Notes under the pieces: model-generated | Told to the model about the DNA's origin: nothing | Database searches by the model: none | The model's input: the letters and a program-made list of their open reading frames with translations, nothing else | Translations under genes and position numbers: made by a program | Part shown: piece after piece, positions 1 through 5,866 of the stretch | Layout of the letters: every line of letters begins with the position of its first letter | Position numbering within the stretch: the first letter of the stretch is position 1 | Source: CAZBRS01 sp964494475 | Lineage (GTDB): Bacteria; Myxococcota_A; UBA9042; CAZBRS01 | Assembly (NCBI GenBank): GCA_964494475.1 | Contig: CAZBRS010000112.1 | Coordinates: 1-9,047 of the forward strand | DNA length: 9,047 nt | Direction: 5' to 3'

Positions 1-892
1 GCACGTACTTCAGGTTGGCCGGGTCGGCCGACAGCTTGCGCGCCGCGAGGACCTGCTGGATGGCGTCGACCTGCCCCGCGGCCACGTCGAGGTTGACCGC
101 GTGCACGAAGGAGCACCCGCCCGAGCCCTCGCAGTGGTCGAGGCCGCAGTCGACGGTCTTCTCGGGGAAGGTCGCCAGCCCGTACTTCAGGAAGGGGTAG
201 TGGGCCATGATCTGCCCGATGGCCTGCCGGGCCACGTCCCACTGGGTCACGCCCGGAGAGACCTCCTCGAGCTGCATGCTGCCCGAGGCGTCGACCACGA
301 ACAGCACGTGGACCGGCACCCGGCACACGCACTTGCCCGTGTCGGGGTCGCAGAGGCCCTGGACCTCGCCCGCGCTCGGGCACACCTCGTCGGGCAGCCA
401 GGCCGTGCCGCTGGCGTTGCAGCGGCGGAGGGTGTCGAAGCCCGTGCACTCGGAGCGCGCGGCCTCGCACACGCGCGGCACGCAGGCGCCGTCGGCGCAC
501 GCGTTCTGGCCGCCGCACGACAGGCTGAACAGCCGGCCGTCGACGCACTTGACCAGCCGGTCGGTGTCCTCGCACGACCAGACGAGCGGGGTGGTGCAGG
601 GCGGCCCGTCGACCTCGACGGCCGTCGGCACGTCGGCGCCCGCGGCGTCGGCGCCGTCCTGGGCGTCGGGAGGCCCCCCGGGCGCGTCGGCGCTCGCGTC
701 GAACAGCGGCGTGGCCACGTCGTCGCCGACGACAGGGGCGCACGCGCCGTCGAGGCAGCGCCCCGAGGCGCACTCCGCGCCGACCGTGCACGGCGGCCGG
801 TCGCCCGGGTCGCCGACCCCCGGATCGGGCGACGAGCAGCCCGCTGCGACCACGGCCAGGACCACGCCCGCGAGCCTCCGGCGCATCGACAT
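1..892 (-). CDS. Cys-rich vWA-domain lipoprotein (3' end cut by window edge)
   Basis: Reading leftward from ATG at 892, 297 codons stay open to the window edge, so the C-terminus is missing. The product begins with a lipoprotein signal: an Arg-rich n-region, a hydrophobic stretch (about residues 7-16) and the lipobox VAAGC, with Cys19 followed by Ser-Ser, which suggests outer-membrane sorting. Next come a short Cys repeat (residues 35-51), an Asp/Ala/Pro-rich linker (about 61-98) and a second Cys-dense region (99-190). A von Willebrand factor A domain starts near 193, with the metal-site motif DASGSM at 201-206. A purine-rich GGGAAGGG lies about 5 nt before the first ATG; a second ATG at 886 is spaced less well. 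vWA domains bind proteins through a divalent metal, so a surface adhesion or scaffold role is plausible, but the partner is unknown. The gene probably has its own promoter, being 321 bp from its upstream neighbour. Confidence 0.85.
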   Translation of the reverse strand, partial: MSMRRRLAGVVLAVVAAGCSSPDPGVGDPGDRPPCTVGAECASGRCLDGACAPVVGDDVATPLFDASADAPGGPPDAQDGADAAGADVPTAVEVDGPPCTTPLVWSCEDTDRLVKCVDGRLFSLSCGGQNACADGACVPRVCEAARSECTGFDTLRRCNASGTAWLPDEVCPSAGEVQGLCDPDTGKCVCRVPVHVLFVVDASGSMQLEEVSPGVTQWDVARQAIGQIMAHYPFLKYGLATFPEKTVDCGLDHCEGSGGCSFVHAVNLDVAAGQVDAIQQVLAARKLSADPANLKYV

Positions 893-996
893 CGAGCCCT
901 TCCCTGCCCTGCGGCACGAGTGGAGACGACCCGAGGTTACCGGCGGGCGCGCGGCGCGTCCACCGCGCGTACGTCCGAGGTCCGGTGCGGCTGCCC

Positions 997-1013
997 CCGC
1001 GACACCGTCGCGG
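997..1013. repeat. 7-bp GC-rich hairpin, copy 1 of a 25-nt near-repeat
   Basis: The arms CCGCGAC and GTCGCGG are perfectly complementary around a 3-nt loop. The hairpin plus the 8 nt after it (997-1021) matches 1288-1312, inside the 3' part of the EMO-type gene, at 23 of 25 positions. It could be an RNA hairpin downstream of the EMO-type gene or a repeat element; GC-rich chance similarity is also possible. Confidence 0.5.
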
Positions 1014-1025
1014 ATCACGACGATT

Positions 1026-1060
1026 CGTGCAGATTGATCATCGGAACGTCAATCTGCACG
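1026..1060. repeat. Perfect 12-bp inverted repeat with 11-bp spacer
   Basis: The left arm CGTGCAGATTGA (1026-1037) and right arm TCAATCTGCACG (1049-1060) are exact reverse complements. The hexamer GATTCG occurs in direct orientation at both edges (1022-1027 and 1061-1066). The arms have only 50% G+C in otherwise GC-rich DNA, and no T-run follows on either strand, which argues against an intrinsic terminator. It lies 134-168 bp upstream of the lipoprotein start. On the minus strand the right arm contains a TTGACG that could serve as a -35 element, although no good -10 follows. An operator for a dimeric regulator, or a recombinase-type site, fits the shape. The function is inferred. Confidence 0.6.
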
Positions 1061-1084
1061 GATTCGCCCCATGCGGGTGCGCAG

Positions 1085-1153
1085 CCTGGCTCCGAGGCTT
1101 GCTACGACGACCTGCCCGACGCCAAGGGCGTGCTGGTGTACGGGGGGATCAGG
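1085..1153 (+). pseudogene. Possible Kelch-like coding remnant
   Basis: In this frame the translation includes CYDDLPDAKGVLVYGG, which resembles the core of a bacterial Kelch/galactose-oxidase-type repeat (YD...GVLVLFGG). Eighteen consecutive codons (1100-1153) end in G or C, as in the real genes here. There is no start codon with a ribosome binding site and no continuation of the motif downstream, where the frame enters the antisense of the EMO-type gene. It may be a remnant of a decayed gene or a chance match; confidence is low. Confidence 0.2.
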
Positions 1154-1166
1154 TCTCGGAGCAGCG

Positions 1167-1185
1167 CGGTACGCGGGTGGTACCG
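1167..1185. repeat. Small hairpin downstream of the EMO-type gene
   Basis: CGGTAC (1167-1172) and GTACCG (1180-1185) pair around a 7-nt loop, about 30 bp beyond the stop codon of the minus-strand gene ending at 1214. The position suits a transcript 3' end, but no T-run follows in the direction of transcription, so a terminator role is only a possibility. Confidence 0.3.
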
Positions 1186-1213
1186 TGGTGGGCGGTGTGA
1201 AGGGCAGCCATCG

Positions 1214-3259
1214 CTAGGCCGACGGCAAGCTGTCCGCCACGATCTCGGCCAGGTCGCGCACGGCCGTCTTCTCGTCGGCGCCCGCGCCCGCGACGCCGTC
1301 GCGGATCATGACCTTGCACCACGGGCAGGCCGTGGCCACCAGGTCGGGGGTGGTCTCGAGCAGCTGCTTCGAGCGCTCGGCGTTCATGCGGTGCTCGGGG
1401 TGCTCCTCCATCCAGAACCAGCCGCCGCCGGCGCCGCAGCAGAAGCCCAGCTCGCGGCTGCGGTGCGCCTCGACCAGCGTGGTGCCCTGGATCGACGTGA
1501 GGATCTCGCGCGGCTCGTCGTAGATCTTGTTGTAGCGGCCCAGGTAGCACGAGTCGTGGTACACGACCTTCTTCTCGCACGGCTTCTCGAGGGACAGGCG
1601 GCCGTCGGCGATGAGCTTGTTGATGAACACCGTGTGGTGGATCACCTCGTAGTTGCCGCCCAGGTCCGGGTACTCGTTGCCGATGGTCTGCAGGCAGTGC
1701 GGGCACATCACCAGGATCTTCTGGATGCCGTAGCCCTTGAACGTCTCGATGTTGGCCTGGGCCTGGATCTGGTACAGGTACTCGTTGCCCAGGCGCCGCG
1801 CCACGTCGCCCGTGCAGCCCTCTTCGTTGCCGAGGATGGCGAAGTCGATCTTGGCGGCGCGCAGGATCTTGACCAGCGCGCGCGCGGTCTTGATCGACGC
1901 GTCGTCGTAGGCGCCGGCGCAGCCCACCCAGAACAGGATCTCGGGCGGCGTCTCGCGGTCCCAGGCGCTCATCTTGGGCAGATCGAGGTCCTCGCACCAC
2001 TTCTCGCGGTCGCCCATGGGCAGTCCCCAGGGGTTCGACTTGTTCTCGAGGTTCTTGAAGACCTTGTTCAGCTCGGTCGGGAAGTTCGACTCGATCAGCG
2101 TGAGGTAGCGGCGCACGTCGACGAACGACGCCACGTACTCGTTCATGACGGGGCAGTTCTCTTCGCACGAGCGGCACGTGGTGCAGGCCCAGATGGCCTC
2201 GGGCTTCAGCTGCTCGATCATCGGCGTCAGCTTGTCGCGCTCCTCGGCCGGCTTCTTGCCCAGGAGGAAGGGCTGCACCTCGTCGATGTGGTGCTTCCAG
2301 ACCTCCATCATCTCCTTGGGGTTCAGGGGCTTGTGGGTCAGGTGCGCCGGGCAGTTGAGCGCGCAGCGGCCGCACTCGGTGCAGGTGAAGGCATTGAGGA
2401 CCTGCGTCCACGACAGGTCTTCGAGCTTGCTGGCGCCGACCTGGGGCACCTCCTTCTCGAACTCCTTCTCGAGGTCGGAGGGGGTGGGCAGCGGGAAGCC
2501 CTTCTTGTTGTTGAAGAAGAAAACGTTCGGCGCCACCGACAGCACGTGCATGTGCTTGGAGTACGGCAGGTAGTTCAAGAAGAAGAACAGCGCGACCACG
2601 TGCAGCCAGTAGAACACCTGGCGGAAGACCATGAGGGCATCGGGCCCGAAGCCGAGGGCGGCGTAGCCCTTGGCGAAGAAGGCGCCGATCACGGCCACGT
2701 TGGCCTCGGCGGCCACTTCCGGGATCTTCATCATCTCGGGGTTCGCGAACGTGGCCCCGTCGAAGAAGAAGTCGGAGACCATCAGCGTGAAGATGAGGCC
2801 GAGGACCGTGTAGCCGTCCCAGTTGATGGTGAGACGCTCGGGCTTCAGCACCGCGCGGCGGAAGATGTTGTAGCCCACCATGAGGGCCACGACGGCCTCG
2901 GTGATGTCCTTGAGGAAGGCGTAGGCCAGGCTGAGGGGCGGGGCCCAGAAGAACATGTCCCAGTGCCCGTGTTCGGTGAACGCCGAGCCGACCACGTTGA
3001 TGGAGCGGATGAGCAGGACCAGGAAGCCCCAGAAGATCAGCGCGTGCACGATGCCCGCCACGACGTCGACCTTCTCCTTGAACATCTTCTTCTGGCCGAG
3101 CATGACGACCAGGAACTGGTCGAAGCGCTCCCACCAGTCGCCGAAGCGGTCCTTCTTGCCCATCGCCCTGAGCACCGTGACGCGCTTCCGGACGCTCCAC
3201 GTGAACACGCCGAGCGTGATCGCGAGGAGCACGAGCATCGCACCACCCATCACCGTCAT
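1214..3259 (-). CDS. EtfAB:menaquinone oxidoreductase-type membrane Fe-S protein (EMO-like)
   Basis: A 681-aa protein with an N-terminal membrane part and a C-terminal heterodisulfide-reductase-like part. By eye, hydrophobic segments lie near residues 4-22, 67-90, 108-133, 149-168 and 207-232; His72 and His220 sit in membrane segments and could bind heme b, as in NarI-like domains. Two [4Fe-4S] motifs follow: Cys293/296/299/303 and Cys359/362/365/369. Then come two CCG-type domains. The first is degenerate (Cys447, Gly481-Cys482, Cys519/522) and the second complete (Cys571, Cys607-Cys608-Gly, Cys645/648). This layout matches the family described as EMO in Geobacter and syntrophs, which moves electrons from EtfAB to menaquinone. 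The divergent etfBA genes support that role here. ATG at 3259 directly follows the trmB stop (TGAATG), and GGAGGGGG within the last trmB codons gives the ribosome binding site, so the two are probably translationally coupled. A general HdrD/GlpC-like quinone reductase is the alternative. Confidence 0.88.
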   Translation of the reverse strand: MTVMGGAMLVLLAITLGVFTWSVRKRVTVLRAMGKKDRFGDWWERFDQFLVVMLGQKKMFKEKVDVVAGIVHALIFWGFLVLLIRSINVVGSAFTEHGHWDMFFWAPPLSLAYAFLKDITEAVVALMVGYNIFRRAVLKPERLTINWDGYTVLGLIFTLMVSDFFFDGATFANPEMMKIPEVAAEANVAVIGAFFAKGYAALGFGPDALMVFRQVFYWLHVVALFFFLNYLPYSKHMHVLSVAPNVFFFNNKKGFPLPTPSDLEKEFEKEVPQVGASKLEDLSWTQVLNAFTCTECGRCALNCPAHLTHKPLNPKEMMEVWKHHIDEVQPFLLGKKPAEERDKLTPMIEQLKPEAIWACTTCRSCEENCPVMNEYVASFVDVRRYLTLIESNFPTELNKVFKNLENKSNPWGLPMGDREKWCEDLDLPKMSAWDRETPPEILFWVGCAGAYDDASIKTARALVKILRAAKIDFAILGNEEGCTGDVARRLGNEYLYQIQAQANIETFKGYGIQKILVMCPHCLQTIGNEYPDLGGNYEVIHHTVFINKLIADGRLSLEKPCEKKVVYHDSCYLGRYNKIYDEPREILTSIQGTTLVEAHRSRELGFCCGAGGGWFWMEEHPEHRMNAERSKQLLETTPDLVATACPWCKVMIRDGVAGAGADEKTAVRDLAEIVADSLPSA
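1288..1304. repeat. 7-bp GC-rich hairpin, copy 2, inside the EMO-type gene
   Basis: The same arms as at 997-1013 surround a loop that differs at one base. This copy lies in codons for the Gly/Ala-rich C-terminal segment of the EMO-type protein (about residues 651-660), so protein coding alone may explain it. Confidence 0.4.
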
Positions 3260-3976
3260 TCAGACCCCCTCCCTCTGTTGGGGGCGAGCCTGGACCCGCC
3301 CCTGGACCTTGTAATACGCCGCCGCGAACGTCGGCGTCCCCTCCCGTTGACACACGGACTGGCGGTGCGACGGGAACCCCGCGCACCAGGCCGGCTCGGG
3401 GCCGGCGACGAAGCCAGCCCCCACGAACAGCTCGCGCACGGCGTCGAAGTACCAGTCGACGTCGGTGCGGAAGGCCACGAAGCCCCCGGGCACCAGGAAA
3501 TGACGCGCGGCGCGCACGAACCCCTCGTCGACCAGGCGCTTGCGGGCGTGGCGCTGCTTCCACCACGGGTCGGGGAAGTGCACGAAGAACGCGGTCACGG
3601 ACCCGGCGTCGAAGAGGTCGGCTGCGTACTCGCGGAAGTCACCCCGCACCAGGCGCACGTGGTCCCAGCCGTGGCGATCGATCTCGGCCAGCAGCCGGAA
3701 ACACCAGGCCGAGCGGATCTCGAAGCCCAGGAAGCGCGCGTGGGGTCGGAGGGCGGCCACCTCGCGGAGGTAGTGAGGCCGGGCGAAGCCGATCTCGACC
3801 AGCAGCGGTGGTCCCCCGCCGGCGCCCCACGAGGCGCGGACCTCGGCCAGACGCGCCTCGGTCACGACCGCGTCACGCGGCGGCAGCGGTGGCGCGAAGC
3901 GACCCGTCGGGTGCACCCGGCGCGTGCCCCCGAGCAGGCACGTCGCGTCGAAGAACTGCATGTCGCTTGCGCGCAC
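3260..3976 (-). CDS. trmB: tRNA (guanine-N7-)-methyltransferase TrmB
   Basis: This SAM-dependent enzyme makes 7-methylguanosine at position 46 of the tRNA variable loop. With a 238-aa product, the Rossmann motif I LVEIGFARPHYL is near residues 59-70. Motif II FLGFEIR is near 82-88 with acidic Glu86, an Asp after a Gly lies near 113, and the family hallmark HFPDPWWKQRHARKR spans about 133-147. FRTD near 169-172 and a GTPTFAAAYY tail complete the fold. The start is uncertain. GTG at 3976 is preceded by GAGGGGG at suitable spacing, so I prefer it; GTG at 4000 gives 246 aa and ATG at 3961 gives 233 aa, both with poorer ribosome binding sites. The C-terminal tail (QARPQQREGV) looks non-conserved, and its codons carry the Shine-Dalgarno of the next gene. 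The gene likely shares a transcript with the EMO-type gene, although tRNA modification has no obvious link to electron transfer. Confidence 0.9.
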   Translation of the reverse strand: MRASDMQFFDATCLLGGTRRVHPTGRFAPPLPPRDAVVTEARLAEVRASWGAGGGPPLLVEIGFARPHYLREVAALRPHARFLGFEIRSAWCFRLLAEIDRHGWDHVRLVRGDFREYAADLFDAGSVTAFFVHFPDPWWKQRHARKRLVDEGFVRAARHFLVPGGFVAFRTDVDWYFDAVRELFVGAGFVAGPEPAWCAGFPSHRQSVCQREGTPTFAAAYYKVQGRVQARPQQREGV

Positions 3977-4005
3977 GGACCCCCTCGACCCTGGGCCCAC
4001 GGCCC

Positions 4006-4031
4006 GGTACTACCCCCGAAAAGGGGTTACC
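4006..4031. promoter_or_regulatory. Hairpin-forming sequence upstream of trmB
   Basis: GGTA (4006-4009) pairs with TACC (4028-4031), and ACCCC (4012-4016) pairs with GGGGT (4023-4027), leaving a CT bulge and a 6-nt A-rich loop. It sits just upstream of the possible trmB starts in the divergent region. It could be an operator or a leader hairpin for trmB; function is inferred. Confidence 0.25.
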
Positions 4032-4034
4032 ACA

Positions 4035-4044
4035 CGTCATGACG
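4035..4044. promoter_or_regulatory. 10-bp perfect palindrome in the divergent promoter region
   Basis: CGTCATGACG reads the same on both strands and ends 16 bp before the -35 element proposed for etfB. A site between two divergent transcripts could be an operator controlling both, for example for a fatty-acid-responsive dimeric regulator, but a single short palindrome in GC-rich DNA is weak evidence. Confidence 0.25.
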
Positions 4045-4060
4045 CGCGGCAACACAAACC

Positions 4061-4090
4061 TTGACAACGCGCGTCGCGCTCTGCTACCAA
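4061..4090 (+). promoter_or_regulatory. Probable sigma-70-type promoter of etfBA
   Basis: A perfect -35 consensus TTGACA (4061-4066) is followed after 18 bp by TACCAA (4085-4090), a weak -10. Transcription would begin near 4097, giving a leader of about 50 nt before the etfB start. The -35 is convincing and the -10 is not, so the exact start is uncertain. Confidence 0.45.
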
Positions 4091-4135
4091 CATGATGCTT
4101 TGCGTTATCCGGTGTCGTTCCTGACAACCCACACG

Positions 4136-4141
4136 AGGAGG
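4136..4141 (+). promoter_or_regulatory. Shine-Dalgarno of etfB, decides the GTG start at 4147
   Basis: AGGAGG is a perfect anti-16S match. It overlaps an upstream in-frame GTG at 4141, which therefore cannot be the start, and is 5 nt from GTG at 4147, the ideal distance. Starting at 4147 also gives the usual EtfB N-terminus (MKVLVTAKRV). Confidence 0.85.
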
Positions 4142-4146
4142 TGCCC

Positions 4147-4902
4147 GTGAAGGTACTCGTCACCGCGAAGCGGGTCACGGACCCGGATGCCCAGATTCGC
4201 CTGAAGGCGGATCTGAGCGACATCGAAACCGAAGGCCTCGAGTTCAAGATCAACCCGTTCGACGAGAACGCCATCGAGGCGGCCGTGGTGCTGCGCGAGA
4301 ACGGCGCCGCCGACGAGGCGGTGGTCGTCAGCATCGGCCCCGACGAGTCCACGCAGTACATCCGCACGGCGCTGGCCATGGGCTGCGACCGCGGCATCCG
4401 CGTCGAGGGCGACGACAAGGCGCTCGACGGCGACGTGGTGGCGCGCACGCTGGCGGCCATCGCCAAGGCCGAGAAGGCCGACCTCATCCTCATCGGAAAG
4501 CAGGCCATCGACGGCGACTCGAACCAGGTGGGCCAGCTCCTGGCCGAGTACCTGGGCCTGGGACAGGCCACCTTCGTGAACAAGCTCGAGATCGAGGGCG
4601 GCGCCGTGAAGGCCCGCCGCGAGGTCGACGGCGGCCTCGAGACCCTGTCGGTCAAGCTGCCGGCGGTCGTCACGGCCGACCTGCGCCTGAACGAGCCGCG
4701 TTACCCGTCGCTGCCGAACATCATGAAGGCCAAGCGCAAGCCGGTCGACGTGAAGAGCTTCGCCGACCTGGGCGTCGACGCCACGGTCAAGGTGAAGACG
4801 GTCTCGTACGAGCAGCCGCCCAAGCGCCAGGCCGGCGTGAAGGTGCCCGACGTCGACACGCTGGTGGCCAAGCTCAAGAACGAAGCCAAGGTCATCGGAT
4901 AA
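4147..4902 (+). CDS. etfB: Electron transfer flavoprotein subunit beta
   Basis: EtfB pairs with EtfA to form the soluble flavoprotein that takes electrons from acyl-CoA and similar dehydrogenases. The 251-aa product has the standard length. It starts MKVLVTAKRVTD, carries the nucleotide-binding segment GKQAIDGDSNQVG (about 117-129), and has the EtfB signature region around 155-176 (KARREVDGGLETL...LPAVV). The segment LRLNEPRYPSLPNIMKAKRK (179-198) closely matches the recognition loop of mitochondrial-type ETF. Leu189 aligns with the human anchor Leu195, and Lys194 with human Lys200, a known methylation site. The C-terminus (PPKRQAGVKV...LVAKLK) is also mitochondrial-like. This suggests the classic AMP-containing, non-bifurcating group; a bifurcating ETF is less likely but cannot be excluded without alignment. 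The GTG start is supported by AGGAGG five bases upstream. etfA follows after 16 nt. Confidence 0.96.
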   Translation: MKVLVTAKRVTDPDAQIRLKADLSDIETEGLEFKINPFDENAIEAAVVLRENGAADEAVVVSIGPDESTQYIRTALAMGCDRGIRVEGDDKALDGDVVARTLAAIAKAEKADLILIGKQAIDGDSNQVGQLLAEYLGLGQATFVNKLEIEGGAVKARREVDGGLETLSVKLPAVVTADLRLNEPRYPSLPNIMKAKRKPVDVKSFADLGVDATVKVKTVSYEQPPKRQAGVKVPDVDTLVAKLKNEAKVIG

Positions 4903-4904
4903 GA

Positions 4905-4912
4905 AAGGGGGG
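4905..4912 (+). promoter_or_regulatory. Shine-Dalgarno of etfA
   Basis: A purine run (AAGGGGGG within 4904-4914) lies in the 16-nt spacer between etfB and etfA, 6-7 nt before ATG at 4919. It supports this start and shows that etfA has its own ribosome entry in the operon. Confidence 0.6.
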
Positions 4913-4918
4913 AACGCC

Positions 4919-5866
4919 ATGAGCAACGTACTGGTGATCGTCGAGACGAAGGACGGCGCCCTCCGCAACACCACGCTGCCGGCCGTCACCGCGGCCCGCA
5001 AGGTCGCGGCGGCCACGGGCGGCAAGGTGGTGGGAGCGGTGATCGGCAAGGGCATCGGCGCGGCCGCCAGCGGCATCGCGCCCTACGTCGACCTGGTCGT
5101 TTCGGTCGACGACGCGAAGTTCGACAAGTACCTGGCCCCGGCCTACGCCTTCGCGGTGGCCGAGGTGGTCAACAAGGTCGGCGCCAAGGTGGTGGTCGGC
5201 TCGGCCTCGTCGTTCGGCAAGGACCTGCTGCCCCGCGTGGCGGTCAAGCTGGGCGCCGGGATGGCCTGCGACGTCATCTCGGTCGAGGGCTGGAACCAGT
5301 TCAAGCGCCCCATGTGGGCCGGCAACGTCATCGGCAAGGTCGAGATCACGACCGACAAGGCCGTGATCAGCGTGCGCGGCACCGACTTCGCCGCCCCGAC
5401 GGCCGGCGCCCCGGGCGCCCTCGAGACCCTGGCCAGCGCCTTCGACCCGGCCACGCTGCCCGAGAGCTACCTGGGCTTCGAGGCCATCGTGAGCGCGCGC
5501 CCCGAGCTCACCGACGCCCGCATCGTGGTGTCGGGCGGCCGCGGCCTGAAGGAGAAGGCCAACTTCCAGCTGGTCTACGACCTGGCCGACAAGCTGCACG
5601 CCGCCGTGGGCGCCACCCGCGCCGTGGTCGACGCCGGTTGGATCGAGAACGACTACCAGGTCGGCCAGACGGGCAAGATCGTGGCCCCCGACCTGTACAT
5701 CGCCGTGGGCCTGTCGGGCGCCATCCAGCACCTGGCCGGCATGAAGGCCTCGAAGGTCATCGTGGCCGTGAACAAGGACGAAGAGGCCCCCATCTTCCAG
5801 GTGGCCGACTACGGCCTGGTGGCCGACCTGTTCAAGGTCGTGCCCGAGCTCACGAGCAAGGTGTAG
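4919..5866 (+). CDS. etfA: Electron transfer flavoprotein subunit alpha
   Basis: EtfA binds the redox-active FAD and completes the ETF heterodimer, carrying electrons from dehydrogenases to a membrane quinone reductase. The 315-aa product has the normal length. The N-terminal domain (about 1-185) contains the interface with EtfB. The C-terminal FAD domain shows SGGRG (205-209), DAGWIENDYQVGQTGKIVAPDLYIA (about 238-262), the signature LSGAIQHLAGMK (265-276), and IVAVNKDEEAPIFQVADYG (281-299). The last part, DLFKVVPEL, is close to the mitochondrial sequence as I recall it. The start ATG at 4919 has a good ribosome binding site. The gene is co-oriented with etfB and with the hydrolase downstream, and divergent from the EMO-type gene that probably encodes its electron acceptor. 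No membrane ETF-QO flavoprotein is seen in the window. Confidence 0.96.
   Translation: MSNVLVIVETKDGALRNTTLPAVTAARKVAAATGGKVVGAVIGKGIGAAASGIAPYVDLVVSVDDAKFDKYLAPAYAFAVAEVVNKVGAKVVVGSASSFGKDLLPRVAVKLGAGMACDVISVEGWNQFKRPMWAGNVIGKVEITTDKAVISVRGTDFAAPTAGAPGALETLASAFDPATLPESYLGFEAIVSARPELTDARIVVSGGRGLKEKANFQLVYDLADKLHAAVGATRAVVDAGWIENDYQVGQTGKIVAPDLYIAVGLSGAIQHLAGMKASKVIVAVNKDEEAPIFQVADYGLVADLFKVVPELTSKV

Larger units (their letters stand above)
893..1213. other. Intergenic region without a convincing gene
   Basis: These 321 bp separate the end of the EMO-type gene from the start of the lipoprotein gene, both on the minus strand. The stretch should therefore hold the terminator of the first and the promoter of the second. 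It contains a perfect 12-bp inverted repeat (1026-1060), a 7-bp GC-rich hairpin (997-1013) that is also found inside the neighbouring gene, and a 6-bp-stem hairpin (1167-1185). It also has a short coding-like stretch (1085-1153). None of the hairpins is followed by a T-run on either strand, so no classical intrinsic terminator is visible. A 48-codon open frame at 1071-1217 has no ribosome binding site and runs into the neighbouring gene, so I do not call it. Confidence 0.7.

Noticed and set aside
1071..1217. 48-codon open frame in the intergenic region
   Set aside because: No Shine-Dalgarno, no recognisable motif, and its end overlaps the 3' end of the EMO-type gene.
1149..3566. 805-codon minus-strand open frame in another frame of the EMO-type gene
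   Set aside because: The overlapping frame at 1214-3259 contains all Fe-S and membrane motifs; this one is Arg/Gly/Pro-rich with none.
101..4042. 1313-codon open frame on the plus strand
   Set aside because: It runs antisense to the lipoprotein, EMO-type and trmB genes and exists because GC-rich codons leave few stops. Its translation is low-complexity (Ala, Arg, His, Val, Leu rich) without domains.
4092..4124. Ten-codon open frame in the etfB leader as a regulatory leader peptide
   Set aside because: It starts at or before the predicted transcription start and has no ribosome binding site or run of one amino-acid codon.
4141..4143. GTG at 4141 as etfB start
   Set aside because: Its first base is part of the AGGAGG ribosome binding site; GTG at 4147 has ideal spacing and gives the usual N-terminus.
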